A DNA stretch of 64,000 nucleotides from Siphonodentalium dalli (GCA_032622095.1 CP136067.1:120191030-120255029), one strand, 5' to 3'; shown: positions 1 through 12,329, counted from the first letter of the stretch. The notes: generated by a model not told the origin, from the sequence alone. Translations and numbers: made by a program.

Positions 1-244
1 ATCTGTATATTGGTAACGCCTATGTAGTTGATTATATGTGATATTGTTTCATTTGAAATAGTGGTCTGAATAGCATGTAGAGTAATAATCGGGCAAAAAT
101 TTGCGATCTTCGTAACATGGTTCAACACCGATATACTTGCCAATATTATATACACCATAGGAGGGGGTAATGTTGATCTAAGAATGGCCTCAGGTAATGC
201 ACTCCTGATATGACCTCTCGTAAGAATTAATTTAAATACATGTG
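1..244. other. AT-rich flank, nothing recognised
   Basis: No open frame or repeat of note is visible before the minisatellite starts. Confidence 0.6.
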
Positions 245-760
245 TGGTTCCATGAGGGTAAATTAAAATATGGTCACACACAGAGGGTTAATTGAAATAT
301 GGTCCGATGAGGATAAATTAAAATATGGTCACATCACGGTTAAATAAAATATGGTCCCATGAGGGTTAGTTAATATATGGTCCAATGAGGGTTAATAAAA
401 AATGTGGTCACATGATGGTTAATTAAAATTGTACCTTGTATGTTAATTAAAATATGGTCCCATGAGGGTAAATAAAAATATGGACCCATGGAGGGTGGAG
501 GGGGGGGGGGGTAATTGAAATATGGTTCCATTAAGGTCAATTAAAATATGGTAATGTGACTTAATGAAAGAATAAATATATGGTCCCATTATGAGGGTAA
601 ATTAAAATTAAATATGTTGTCATCAGTGTTGGTTAAACTACGGTCTCACTGGGGTGAAATACAATATAGTCCCATGATGGTCAATTAAAATATGGTCCAA
701 TGAGGACTAATTATAATATGCCCCTCCCCATCAGGATCAATTAAAACATGGTCACTGGAA
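245..760 (+). repeat. Degenerate 26-30 bp minisatellite
   Basis: About eighteen imperfect head-to-tail units built on TTAATTAAAATATGGTCCCA followed by TGAGGG. Units vary in length and in the TGAGGG part, and a 12-G run interrupts the array near 500. Short minus-strand frames over it are repeat artefacts. It is non-coding; no function can be assigned. Confidence 0.85.
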
Positions 761-3430
761 GGGGGTAATTTCTGAACATTCTTCAATTCATATAACATTC
801 TGATATATCCTCGGTACACATAAATAAAAATGATGTTTACAATTAGGCCACATTGTATGTTAAACAACCAATGTGAAGGGCTAGTGTTGGAACCTTTATT
901 AATAACATCTATATTCATAGTTCCGATATATTCCTCATACACAGAAATGAAAAGTCAATATTTACAAACAGCACACAGGAGTAACGTGGGAATTGGTTAA
1001 TAATTACCATCCCATTTCATTTAGAATATAACATGCCGATATCTGTCGAGTATAACTAAATGATATTAAATAACATGTTAAACACCGATATAAACAAACA
1101 CCTCGTAGGATTCGTGTTCGAATTAAATTTCTTAAAGAATCGTCAAATCCCCGTGCAGTATAATAGAAGATAGCATTCCGATTTATGTCACGTGAAAATA
1201 AACGAAAGATGTTCAAATAACAATGCAACAAAGCTGGTTAAAGAACAATGGAAACACATAACGCGCAGCGCGTTAAGGTTAACGCGCGAATTCCCGTTAG
1301 AATTAATCGGCTCGCACTTCTTGGCATGCGAATAACAAGCCATGGGTCCATCAAGCATGTCTCTAGAGACGCCCGCTGCATGAAATAATAATGAAAACGA
1401 CAATAAACGAAATTGAAATTCCCAAGTACACCTTTTACCGGACTCGGCCTCGGGGTCGCACTACAACTTTTAATGTGTCCCAACAATCCCCATTTCTATA
1501 AATAAAACCTCCATGCGTCCATTGAATACCAAGAAACTGTAGCTGATTATACACCAGGAGGGCGAAATTACAGAATGGAAATCAGAGCGGTAGTTTTGTT
1601 GACGATTTTCGCAAGCTACTCGTCAAAATTGCACCAAATTAGAACTCTTGTGTTTGAGTTGCCATGCGTGTTGTCGTGACAATGTCGTCCGTGTACTTTT
1701 AGACATTTGAGTTGATAAAATAATCGGAGAACCAAATCACACCGTTTCGCAATAAAGTTCTTTGGTTCTAGTGGGACTTTCCAAACTTAAGGTATGGAAT
1801 AACACAATTTTTTTCTCGATATTTTGTGTGCTTAATATGGACACAATGTTGCTATGTTCCCTTAGTATATATCTTAATATCGCGGAAATCCACCAAATCT
1901 GGGTAAATTGTCGCCGGTAGCAGCGGTTTTTACCGATTCATCAAGGGAGGTAAACATTACATGTAGTTTGGCACCGCGATGCTGGAACAGACGCTTATGG
2001 GAAACCGCCGCATCCGCCGTCGCCGCAGAAACGTCAAAGACGCTTTTATCGTGGCGTACGTGAGATCCCCGCGGTAAACGCCGTATGGAAAGGCCATTGA
2101 AAGCTATTCAATGTCCTCATGCAGTTACCACCCTGGTCTAGTGGTCCTGCTAATGTGCTATGATGCAGTTTGGTCCTGCTGAATTGCTATGATGATGTTA
2201 GGGCAAACTGATGCTGTTAACAAAAAGTTCGTCATAATTAATATGCCATAGCCAGTCATGTTGCCCGCTGAGTGTCCGCACAATGAGTCGACTGGACCAA
2301 TTAACCCATTACGTTTCACATAGATTGATCTCTACTCATTACGTTTTGCTAAATTGTATTCGCTACAATATATATAATTGCACGATAGATCGTCCAGAAT
2401 TGTGTTTGGCCGTGGCCTAGTGGCAATTCCATATAGCACTGCGTGTTGAGTGAAGATCAACAGCGACAAGACATTCACAGGTAGATACATCCTTGAGATA
2501 TCGACCGTCGCTCGGTAGACTCATTGTGCGAATTTGCAGAGATCGACCTGGTTTGCTATGGCATATTAATTATGAGGAGAAATTGTCACCAATCTCCACC
2601 ATAATAAAATGTCACACCTACTATGCCATCGCTACTGTGGTACGTATGTCCGCAGCCATTGATTGCGAAATATGTTTAATACTGGTTGTACTATAGTTGT
2701 TGAAAATCAACTATAATCAAGATGATTATTCACATTGTTTTAGAAACACCAGCGAAGGCATTATTATATTTTTCAAAAATATATACACGTATGTTCTTGA
2801 GTGTTTCATACACACACGTGTTGTTTCTCAAATCGGTCGGTTTAGCCAAACACCGCGAAAATGACAATTTTAGAAAACAAATAACGGTACTTTTCCGTAA
2901 CGGCATCAGTTTACCATACCGCATCATAGCAATTCAGCAGGACAACCAGCATTATAGCATATTAGCAGGATTACTTGACGGGGGTGGTTACGACAGCAAA
3001 TTCTCCGTCCTAGGCAGTCAATATATGTAAACTGCATGCAACACGAATATGTTATAGTCATTGCAAACATCAGTGGGTGACAAATGGTAACACCGGTGTA
3101 TGGATTTATAGAATATAATGGTTTCCCTGCAGCCGTTAACTCACAGGCAGATTAATCTGGCAATTATACAATTAATGGCAGCAAAAGTCGATGCATACCC
3201 ACGGAGATAAATTGCCTCAGGTTCTTTGAATGAGTTGATCAAGCACACCTTTTTTATCATCAATCACATTGATGGGAGTGATGTTCTGCGGGATACCCGC
3301 TGGTGCATGCTTAGCAACGTACCGATTCTTCACGTTGTCATCACAATACTGATTAATTGAATGGCAATGACTGCAGTAGAATTATATATATATGGGCAAT
3401 TTGGATATATTGAATTATCAAAGCTAATCG
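761..3430. other. Non-coding stretch, no gene recognised
   Basis: Mostly AT-rich sequence with many stops in all frames. Two patches are GC-richer: around 1260-1300 (GCGCAGCGCGTTAAGG, CpG-rich) and around 1985-2100 (reiterated CGCCG words). The phrases GGTCTAGTGG (near 2137) and GGCCTAGTGG (near 2413) resemble tRNA/SINE A-boxes, but no B-box follows at the right distance, so no RNA gene is called. Confidence 0.55.
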
Positions 3431-5063
3431 ACCATGATCTTCATAATTCAGACTAAAAGCAAACGCGTTTCTGGCGCCAAGATAGACCTCACTGGAACCA
3501 GTAGCTTCCATGTTTGGAATTCCAGTGAGCAAACTTTTTATTTGGCCGGCGGCTTTGTTAGAAACGAAAACTTAATTTCTGGAAACAATCACTTGGGTCA
3601 AATGTCGCCTGCAAGTGTCTGTGTTGTTAACACATCTAGATTTATTTTATTGAAGAAGAGAATAATTAGTAAATTCTGAGTCTAAAATGTACCAAATTTC
3701 AAATTGTAATTGAATGTGATTAATGGATGCGGATGCACGGCGAGGATGGTAATGTATGCTGGTGATTTGGCTCATTTGTTGCATATATTATTTGGAGATT
3801 GTCCCATAAATGGCCGGAATTTAGTGTATAGTACCCCTTTAATGGAAATTCCGGAATATATCCGTTTTGACGTTAAGTAGTTCGTTTGATGCATAATCAT
3901 CCGCCGCTGACGACGAAGAATGCGTGTATCAATAGAACATTATATGCTCGAGTAACCTTAAAATGTTCCAACTTACAGTGCTATCCGCGATCAAGTGGAT
4001 ACCCACCAGAATTTCGGGTGTCAAAGCCGCGGCGATATGCTATAAAAAGATGTCACCAAACCGGAGTTGGAATGTCAAAGATTCGGATTAAATATTTCGC
4101 ATCTTGATTGTTTTTGTTAAAGAATTAGCACTGATAAGGACTCAATACTAGTCACGCATTTCAGTGAATCGATGTTCAACTATTAGTCATAATAATTATG
4201 CAATATATATTAAGTCATACTTCACTAACATCTATCAATTGTTTCAGTAACTGTTACTCACTTATGTACTTATGACGATGGCGTGGCCCATATATGATGA
4301 AGATCGCCTAACATTTCCATAAATCATTGGTTAAGCTGGTTCCGCCATTGGATTGGATTGGGTTAGGATTTAGAGGGTAGAAAAGTTGTGGAATGGCAGG
4401 TACATCATGACGTGAGCTAATACAAGTTTGAAAATATCCCCACTATCTTTCGGACAGGTCTGTACGTGGAAGATATTTCATTGTTGTGTGTGTGTGTTGT
4501 GGGGTGGGTGCATGTGCGCATGATGTCGTATTCGTGTGGTTTGTTTGTGTTTTAATTTTCTGTTAATATATATGTTTAGTAGGCTATTTTCGAATAGTAT
4601 GAGTTCGGAACTGTACAGTGAAGGGAAACATTAAACAGTGTAAATCATGGGTTAGCAGGGACGTGGCTTGAGGTGTCTCAGTTAAGGTGTCTACCCAAGA
4701 GTTTCTTGATGCACCCAGGATCGTGAAGTTTCATTTGCACTTATAGTCCAGTAAAAATACGTCTTGTTTCTCGCAATTACCATATTTCTTTTCGGTTGCA
4801 TTTGTTTGCGGGTAGGGGAAATTGAAAATGACCCAACAAGAAGTGCATTTAAATAGTGAGGACCTGTTATATACCAAACGGAATGTCGTGAATTTCTTTA
4901 CACTCGCGTATCACTAAGCCAGTATAGTACATAATGTTATAAAAGTTATGCTCTCAGCTATGTCCTAGAAAATTAAATTGTATGCCTGAGCTGGCATTGA
5001 ATACTGTCTTATCTATAAAATATGTACTACTCACTTATCTAATACTCCAAAAAATATAGTAAT
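3431..5063. other. Non-coding stretch with a short TG tract
   Basis: No supportable gene. A (TG)n microsatellite with GT/GC-rich continuation lies at about 4484-4520. Small frames of 60-80 codons have no recognisable motif. Confidence 0.55.
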
Positions 5064-5180
5064 GTTACTTGGTGCCTAGCATGATAATGGCTGATGTGTG
5101 AACTGTGTGATTCAGAAAGTGCACTTTGTGAGTCACACACCTCACAGATCGGGTATTGTCATGCTGGGTACCAAGTAACT
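5064..5180. repeat. Small hairpin (fold-back) repeat
   Basis: The left arm, about 5064-5090 (GTTACTTGGTGCCTAGCATG...), is the imperfect reverse complement of the right arm, about 5154-5180 (...CATGCTGGGTACCAAGTAAC). The loop of about 60 bp contains GTGTGAYTCAC-like words. The size and symmetry suit a MITE remnant, but no target-site duplication could be fixed. Confidence 0.65.
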
Positions 5181-5945
5181 ATAAATGGTGGCCAGAATCT
5201 AAGATCCCATGTATCATCACTTTAAGTCCAAGGTTAAGTGTTACCTTTAAGATGATGACTTTCATCATGTCAACATGTGATTTTTCTTCATCACCCCGGA
5301 TCAGGTGTCTTTTTGTCATTTACCATAACCTAAGTCATTGCTAGGTTATTTAACATAATATTCACTTATTTGTGAAATGTGTGACTCACAAAATCTAACT
5401 AGCAAATGTTATAACAAGCAAACATGTCGTTTCATCTAAACGTTTTATGTTGTAAATGCTGACCAGAAACCATGATTATCACTTTAATTGCACGAATATG
5501 TGTTGCCTTCTTACTGTTGACTACAATGTTGTTGATATTTGTGTTCTCTGTATTTTGTGCCAGACTTTTCTTGCCACCCATCATAGTCTATACTATGTTG
5601 ATTTATTCCCACTTCCCAATTACATATGATCATCACATATTATACCACCACCCATTGGGATGGAATCGAAACCTCACAAAAAGCACATTGACACCAACTA
5701 ATGCATACATGTATTTCCCCCACCTCTAATCCAAGTTTACCTAATCTTGCGAATTGAGGATCACGTGACCTTATTCCTTTCCCTTTATATTGTCTTATTC
5801 TTTTGGAAATTCACTCGAAACTACCCTACACATGTATCAATAAATTAAGCCAACTAACTAAGTGTGCACTGTAATATAATATATGTAAAGAAACGTTTAA
5901 AGAATAAATTAATTAATTAATTAAAAAAACAAAACACAAAACAAA
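5181..5945. other. Non-coding, ends in ATTA/poly-A tail
   Basis: No gene is seen. The stretch ends at 5900-5945 with AATAAATTAATTAATTAATT and then an A-rich run. This resembles the simple-repeat tail of a retroposed 3' end, so the preceding few hundred bases may be the 3' UTR of an unrecognised LINE. That reading rests on the tail alone. Confidence 0.4.
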
Positions 5946-6487
5946 TAACACTATAATAATCCCTTTCTTTTCAAAACTAATTCGAAAATGTCCCACATTA
6001 TATAAGTTAAAAGACAATGCAATAAGAAATTGAACGACTTTACAAACAACTGCCAGTATATATCACTTACCAACTGAGGTCTCATGATCCTTAATTCTGC
6101 CTGACTACCTAAATTCCTAAATTTCCTCCCAGTGGCACCCTGACTCACCCTGCGTTACAGACATTGCCAGGGCCCAACGAAGCCCACACCACTCGACATC
6201 TACCCCACTCAACATCCACTACTGTAGTGTTTCCATAGACCAAGCCACGGTCAACCCCATCCGGCCACATAAGTGCAAGTACCACCCCCCCCCCAAATCA
6301 TGTACTCAAATTGCAACAGTATGAACTACATACTTTCATATGATGACACTGTCCCCAAACAACTACCAAACTCAGAAGCATGTGCGACCACAGGCACTTT
6401 GTAGAAAACAGTGTTTGCATAATATATATACATATAAGACAAGGCTAGACAACTTTCGGTTTCCGATTCCCTAAATTCGTTGCATTT
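5946..6487. other. Non-coding stretch
   Basis: Nothing recognised apart from a C-rich patch near 6286. The 123-codon minus-strand frame that overlaps here is discussed among the rejected items. Confidence 0.5.
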
Positions 6488-7275
6488 CTGACTCACTGAA
6501 CCGATTATGGCCGCGTAAACGGCATTGTCGCTTGTTTTTCTTCTTCCAAAAGTGAATGAAAACCTCCTTACACTGTCAAATGCAGTGGAATGTCCAAAAA
6601 CAACTTTTGTATTCTTTGAAGTGAGAAAATTGCTTTGAATCACTGCATTAACATGCACTCTACGGTTGGCGATTATCGCAATACGATAGGGGAACACTCC
6701 GACGTTCGTACTCAGATTTCACCAATTTTTGTACCTTGCTTGCCTGTCCCAAGTTTCACGGGAAAATGTCCAGTTTGATTCTATTTTTCGTTATATATAT
6801 ATATTTATCACCCCATTTGTTATTCCTTTTCATAAAAATAAAATAAAACAAGCCGAAGATGATATGTTTAAAATGTCTTAAGCATGAAATTGGCGATAAG
6901 TTGTTATCAGAGTACGTTATACTTGTGATAGTTACGTTACGCACACGGTGTTCCCCTATCGTATTAGCAAATGTGACTCTTTCTCATTGGTCGATATTTA
7001 ATATACATATTTTTTTTTTCTGACCGTGTTTTCGTAAACAAAACCACGTGAATATCGACCAATCAGAAAGAGTGGCATATTTTGTCACGATTAATGGCGA
7101 ATCAGGCCATGTTTATGCATCGATTAGAAAGATTTCTACGACTTGAAAGTATAAAACAGGTTTATATCGGCATTCTGCATCATTGTACATGGTAAGGAGG
7201 GTCTCTATCACTTTTGGAAGGAGCAATATACGCGACAATACCGTTTACCCGACCATAATCGGTGCAGTGAGTCAG
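6488..7275. repeat. Nested inverted repeats around 6.5-7.3 kb
   Basis: Three arm pairs nest within one another. 6488-6577 pairs with 7188-7275 (shared ATAATCGGTNCAGTGAGTCAG read outward). 6679-6697 pairs with 6948-6966 (ATACGATAGGGGAACAC). 6975-7000 pairs with 7051-7075. The outer arms are clearly more diverged than the inner ones. The layout fits a small transposon inserted inside an older fold-back element. No transposase is present. Confidence 0.75.
6975..7076. repeat. Inner hairpin, CTCTTTCTSATTGGTCGATATT arms
   Basis: Arms of about 22-25 bp (GGTCGATATTTA side, and AATATCGACC-AATCAGAAAGAG side) flank a loop holding a T-run and CACGTG. It is the core of the nested structure at 6.5-7.3 kb and is probably a complete small fold-back element. 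Confidence 0.7.
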
Positions 7276-7276
7276 A

Positions 7277-8024
7277 AATTCAACGGTGACGGTCGTACTG
7301 CGCTATTCCGTACCGAATATTGTCACCCCCTGTGGTATGTATATAAGGTATATTTTCAATATTTTTTTGCTACAAGCTCCCCGTGTGTGCGACGAGTCGG
7401 AATACATACTTACCATGCATCCTTACGGCTGGAATTGTTTAAATATTAAATTATTCCTCCTTTCCATCCTGAACATCAACTGACACCCACTTTCCATTAA
7501 CATCGAGGAAAATCTTGCGAAAACTTATGTGCTCCTGCAATAATATCACCGCTGAATACTGATTCTCATCGCGACGAACACCAGGTCCCACTACACACGA
7601 CCCATTTCTATACGCGAACAGTGGGTGAAAAATTAAGGAGGTTACCCCGTGACATTATTCAGACAATGACATTGCTAAGTTTTTGTAGGTAAGGATTCGG
7701 ATTCTACACTTACACCCAAGAGTAGCGGGTCCCCCATTCAATTAAAAACACCCATCCCAAGTACCCTATACGAAGATATGCCCTCGCCTGAAACCCAAAT
7801 CATTCCATTGAAACTTGTATGCTTGTTTTGTGCACTTGAATACTTCACAAAACCTACACTATGTATCTGAAACTGATCCATGTCTAACTGATGAGAATAC
7901 TGACATACTAGTACCCCAAATGGTAGCCACTACCGGAGAGTCCAAACTTTTTATCAGTGAAACAGCCCATGGTAGCTGAAATAACAATGCATATAGAGAG
8001 GCAGTTGGCAAATTCTACAATTGC
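7277..8024. other. Non-coding; possible LINE 5' flank
   Basis: No gene motif is seen. The last 100-200 bases may be the 5' UTR of the LINE that follows, but the true 5' end of that element cannot be fixed from one copy. Confidence 0.45.
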
Positions 8025-8405
8025 TTGAACCGCGGCCGCCATAGATTACCGAAAATAAACGTGTGTCGTACACGATGTGGCCTAAGGATAAAACACTATA
8101 ACTTGAGACATGTCATGGTATCCGCTCTCACGTTATCTCTATTGTTACTGATATCAGGTAACGTTCATTTAAACCCAGGACCAAAATATGTACTAACAAT
8201 ATATATTCTCCACTACAATATTCGGAGTATTCGACACAAGCTTGAAAGTATCATGCACATTATTGAAGAATATCATGTATTATGCTTTACTGAGACACAC
8301 CTCCAGGAAAATTACCCAAACGAAAAAAAATTAATTCAAAACAAAGACCAAGGGTGGTGTCGCGGTGTATTTTTCAAGCAAGGTTTCTTATCGGCCCCTC
8401 CCTGA
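8025..8405 (+). pseudogene. LINE ORF, 2A-like leader plus endonuclease start
   Basis: An open stretch of 126 codons. The frame opens at a TTG, so the real start is uncertain; the first in-frame ATG is at 8115. From that ATG the peptide begins MVSALTLSLLLLISG, a hydrophobic signal-like segment, and runs directly into NVHLNPGP. The endonuclease domain starts just after, with LHYNIRSIRHKL (catalytic Asn, residue 65 counted from the TTG) and CFTETHL (catalytic Glu, residue 90). After about codon 110 the frame loses similarity to the family, and the endonuclease continues in another frame, so this copy is broken. LINE endonucleases of this class nick target DNA to prime reverse transcription. Confidence 0.85.
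8157..8183 (+). other. 2A-like ribosome-skipping motif (GNVHLNPGP)
   Basis: The nine codons read G-N-V-H-L-N-P-G-P. The 2A consensus is D-x-E-x-N-P-G-P, where the ribosome omits the last Gly-Pro bond. The NPGP core is intact; the upstream D is N and the E is H. It sits right after a hydrophobic segment and before the endonuclease, the position reported for 2A-like motifs in some marine-invertebrate non-LTR elements. Whether this variant still skips is unknown. Confidence 0.75.
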
Positions 8406-8762
8406 GCTTCAGTTTGATGACGATGTGCTATGGTTCGAAGTAAATTCCCGAGACAATTTCCTATTGTGTGTAACATATAGATCGGACCGCGAATGCCTAG
8501 CTAACTACTGGGAATCTCTGCTGTCTTCACTACACCATGCATTATCGCTAAACCCCTCTATTGTCTTAGTCGGAGACTTGATTTGTGACCTCCTTGAGCG
8601 ACCGGTTCACTACAGGATATCATGGCTGAGCTAACACTAAAAAATGTCACCGACGAGCCGACGCGCATAGACGGTACAACGCGCACGCTGATTGACCCAA
8701 TTATTATCTCCGATACCGTATCGGCGCTTAATCCCTCAACACTTGAGCCCGGAACTTTGTGA
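8365..8762 (+). pseudogene. LINE endonuclease, middle and C-terminal part
   Basis: The endonuclease is continued here in two frames. The first (8365-8634) reads LLCVTYRSDRECLANYW and then VLVGDLICDLL, where families usually have GDFNxDLL, so the conserved Asn is Ile. The second (8622-8762) reads EPTRIDGTTRTLIDPIIISD, the typical segment before the final SDH motif, and ends in TGA at 8760-8762. The SDH histidine motif is not found. Two frameshifts and these losses make the nuclease dead in this copy. Confidence 0.8.
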
Positions 8763-9161
8763 AAATGAATAATATTATCAGTAATACTGATTGGTCTAGT
8801 TATCCGAGCGATGTAGGAACATGGAACATGGAACATGGACAACTGGTCTGGTGCTAGATTGTTGGGTATATTCCACAACCAAAAATTCAAACTAAGACAT
8901 ACCTTGTGTAAACAACATGGTTGAACATAGCTAAAACATGCATACCTAATCACATGGCGACAATTAGGACAGATCACAAACCATGATTTGACTCCAAATT
9001 GCGAACTCAGATACGAAAGAGTGATCGGCTAAGAAAAATTGCCATAAACAAAAATACACCCCACCATTGGGACAGTTATAAGCGCGCCCGAAATAAAGCA
9101 AATAATATGAAAAACATTTGCAAAGGCCACGTTCCTGGAAAAGATTGACTGTTCCCTGACA
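8763..9161 (+). pseudogene. LINE linker between endonuclease and RT
   Basis: Most of this stretch is degraded and has a GGAACAT triplication near 8817-8838. From about 8971 it reads in one frame DHKP-stop-FDSKLRTQIRKSDRLRK, then WDSYKRARNKANNMK. The stop (TGA at 8984) replaces the Trp seen as HWF in the 31-kb relative. Around 9105-9120 the frame shifts, and KATFLEKIDCSLTLEKNS leads into the RT frame. Confidence 0.75.
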
Positions 9162-10285
9162 TTGGAAAAAAACTCAAAATATTTCTGGAAAATCACCAAA
9201 CAATTTTTAAACAATTTCAACTCGGATACCAGCATACCGGACGTGTTAGACTCGGGGGATGTCATCGAAGATGACTACAAGAAATCAGAAATCATTAATG
9301 AAACATTCATGAAAAATAGTCTTATATATAATTTATCAGGCGAATTGCCTACTTTCGGGTTCAGGACTAAGAAAACACTGAGCTCAATCACTACCAGTGA
9401 ATCTGAAATCCAAACCATACTGAAAGCCTTGCCATCTGGAAAAGCCACTGGCCATGATGAAATAAGTAACCGGATGTTGCGTGAAACCAAATTTACCGTG
9501 TGTAAACCACTAAAGATACTTTTTAACCAGTCACTTAACTCATGTATCTTCCCGTCTGAATGGAAAAAAACCGATGTTATCCCAATTTACAAAAAAGGGG
9601 ATAGACGGGATGCAAATAACTATAGACCCAACTCCCTGTTGTGTTGTATAGCCAAAGTTTTCGAAAAAAAAATATTTAAAAAGGTCTTTAGTCACTTGCA
9701 TGACAACAATATCCTGTATGAATATCAATCTGGCTTCTTACCTGGACATAGTACCGAATTACAGCTATTAGAAATATATCACAAACTATCGCAAGCGGCG
9801 GATAATGGTCTGACAACCTGTGGCGTTTTTTGTGATGTCTCAAAAGCGTTTGACAAAGTTTGGCATCGCGGCCTGCTCCTGAAACTTGAACGCTATGGAA
9901 TTTCTGGAAGTTTATTAAAGTGGCTCGGTAGTTATCTTCATATTCGTATGCAGAGAGTTAGGGTTAATAATGACTTATCGTCATATAAAACAATTGGTGC
10001 CGGTGTCCCTCAAGGGTAGGTTATCGGTCCTACTCTATGTTTGATATACATCAATGACATAGCCGATACCATAACATCGGTCACGCGCCTGTTCGCCGAT
10101 GACACGTGTATAATGCAAACCGCACTTACTAGAGAAGATATTGAAACAAATCTCAATTGTGATTTAAATTCCCTTCATGACTGGGCCGCCAGGTAACTAG
10201 TGAAATTCAACCCGGACAAAACAAACGCACTTCTATTCACCCGAGCAAACAACCAACACCCTTGCCTTGATTTGCTGGGACACGG
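9162..10285 (+). pseudogene. LINE reverse transcriptase core
   Basis: The frame is open to a TAG at 10017. It carries SGKATGHDEIS, FPSEWKKTDVIPIYKKGD, NNYRPNSLLCCIAKV, YQSGFLPGHST, motif A FCDVSKAFDKVWH and motif B AGVPQG. Immediately after the TAG the same frame resumes with VIGPTLCLIYINDIAD and motif C LFADDTC, then meets a TAA at 10194 inside DWAAR-stop-LVKFNPDKT. Near 10265-10290 it shifts into the next frame. The catalytic aspartates of motifs A and C are all present, so inactivation comes from the stops and the shift rather than from lost active-site residues. The enzyme would copy element RNA at the nicked target. Confidence 0.9.
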
Positions 10286-11222
10286 GTGAGCTTTGCCCAA
10301 TCACATCAACATTTAGGCGTCGAATTACAAGTTAATTTCAAATGGGATATACACATACATGTACTATCAATCTACAAGAAAGCATCATCCCGATTATCAC
10401 AGTTACGGAAATTAAAGAACATACTAAATCGCCACACTCTAGAAATTATGTACTTCTCGTTTATTAGACCGATCCTAGACTATGCCAGCCCCGTCTGGGC
10501 GTGTGCCGCCGATATTCATCTCACAAAATCGGAAAACTTACAGTGTGATGCCGCACGAATTGTTTCCGACTGTACAAGGTCCGTACCCAAAGTTCGCCTA
10601 CTCTCAGAAGTGGGTTGGCAAACAATATCTGAACGCCGACACGTCAAAACGTTTCATAAAATCGCAACCGGAAACGCCCCAAATTATTTACTAAAAGCCT
10701 TACCACAGAAAGTAGAAGCCTCTACAGATTATAACTTGAGGGACGGTACCAACTTTATTCCCATTCGAGCGGCACCCAGTTTTCGCGCAACATTTTCCCC
10801 GCCCTTTTTTAACGAGTGGAACCAATTAACACCCAATCAGAGGTGTCTGAAAACCGACCCTTTTAAAAATGCTATTGAGGTGAAAATGCCAAGACCGCCA
10901 ATGTACTATACTACAGGCAAAGGTACTCTGAACATTCTTCATTGTAGAATCAGATGCTGCTGTAGTGATCTTAATCTCGATAAACTAAAAAAAACTATAT
11001 AGCTTTATCTCCATCATATGCGCGTGGTAACCCCATCGAAGATGCTTATCACTACTTCTTTGAATGTGTTTACTATACACATATAAGACAGGAACTATTC
11101 GATAATTTGATACAATTTGGCAATATGACACTGAAAACCTGGTAATAGGAAACCCCTTAATTAGTGACCACGATAATACTGAAATGTTCATGGCCGCTAA
11201 TAAATACATTGCACTGTCATAA
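10286..11222 (+). pseudogene. LINE thumb and C-terminal domain
   Basis: The open frame 10286-11002 starts inside SHQHLGVEL, matching SHQHLGI of the 31-kb relative, and runs through YKKASSRLSQLRKLK, DYASPVWAC and GWQTISERR to CRIRCCCSDLNLDKLKK. After the stop, the family C-terminus continues in a second frame (YARGNPIEDAYHYFFEC) and then a third (GNPLISDHDNTEMF) to a TAA at 11220-11222. The CxCG pair of the knuckle is YARG here, so its first two cysteines are lost; the His and last Cys remain. Confidence 0.85.
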
Positions 11223-11783
11223 CGATTCTCGTGAATACAGTGGACTTGGATCAGTCTTACTACAAAACTTCTTACTTATTACAAAACCTAATACAAAACA
11301 AAATTACATACATGTATGGGAGTTACCTATTATATAGTTTTCTTTGTTGCACTAACTGAAATAATTTATTTTTGTTTGTTTGTTTGCCGCATTATACTTT
11401 GTTTAGTGAGGCACCGCCCGACCTGGCCACAACTCCCACCACACATCAGCCCATTAATCCAGTACTATCACGCCCCCTTAGTAACCAGTAATCAAGATCT
11501 CACTGAATCATTTATATATTATAAAATGTACTAAATGACATCGCATATTATTGTTCTGCATACAACGACCCGCCGTTGTCCAACCCGCCCCAATAGTATA
11601 CACATTATAAATACATCAACTATACATGTATATTCGCCTTGTCGATTCGGTCGGTGCCTCTCTAGCCCCTCTTTGTGTATCTGGGAACGGGACAAATCTA
11701 AGTGTCGGCACTTGTGTCCCAATCCCAATTGTTGTATGTATATTTACATGTATATATGGCAATAAAATATGTTTAAACTAAAC
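11223..11783 (+). other. LINE 3' UTR
   Basis: Non-coding sequence between the LINE stop and AATAAAATATG at 11761. The relative at 33.7 kb also ends in CAATAAAATATGG, which supports this as the shared 3' end. Short frames here have no motif. Confidence 0.65.
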
Positions 11784-12329
11784 AGAATGTTTCATAGGCT
11801 GAACCAGAAATCCGACACAGAGCTCCAATATGGCGGCCAAGATGGCGGCGGAAATATCACCACATATCATTACTCCTTTTTAGTGCAGCGGCCAAATTCC
11901 AGAAAGTGGTCGGGTATCCCTATATACACACGGTACAACAAGTTGAAACCAATTTTAAAAAAAGACAAATTATAGAGTGTTCACGAAAATGGCAGTAAAA
12001 ATAACGGAATCACTGTATTCACTGGTCCATATTGTCAAACGACGATGAATGATAACCGCCAGTGACTTTTTCCAGAAATTTGCGATTTTGGTAAATCGAG
12101 GCATGTGGCAAAGTCCTAACTTGTTTCTCAACAATTTTGCTGTCAAGATGTCTGTATCATACCATGTCTCTACTTGACAAGAACATAATTGTTGGTTAAT
12201 TTTGATTTCCCTGCCATTTGGAGCCGAAAAAAATATTTTTTGCTGAAAATCGCTCTTTTACATTGAACTAATTTTGTTCAAACATTGTCATTCAAACTAA
12301 TATCGAAATAATGACAAACTATTTACTTA
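11784..12329. other. Non-coding stretch
   Basis: No gene is seen. It contains AATATGGCGGCCAAGATGGC near 11827, a word also found in the 19.4-19.9 kb repeats. Confidence 0.5.

Larger units (their letters stand above)
8025..11783 (+). mobile_element. Full-length, inactive CR1/L2-type LINE
   Basis: Reading downstream in order there are: a hydrophobic N-terminus with a 2A-like motif; an APE-type endonuclease; a basic linker with IRKSDRLRK; a reverse transcriptase with motif A (FCDVSKAFDKVW), motif B (GVPQG) and motif C (FADD); a thumb region with HQHLG; a C-terminal H/C knuckle region; and a 3' UTR ending in AATAAA at 11761. At least five frame changes and three or more in-frame stops break it, so it cannot make the polyprotein. 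Its RT and C-terminal regions match the open frame at 31071-33434 section by section, so the two belong to related families. CR1/L2 placement is from motif style only; a phylogeny would be needed. Confidence 0.88.

Noticed and set aside
2130-2470. tRNA/SINE heads at GGTCTAGTGG and GGCCTAGTGG
   Set aside because: No B-box at the expected distance and no conserved SINE core.
6326-7449. Two frames (123 codons minus, 88 codons plus) with similar peptides, as if paralogous proteins
   Set aside because: The similarity comes from the DNA inverted repeat. Codon differences between the arms are mostly amino-acid-changing (TTT/GTC, TTC/ATC, GCC/ACC, GCG/CCG, TGC/TTC), the opposite of protein conservation.
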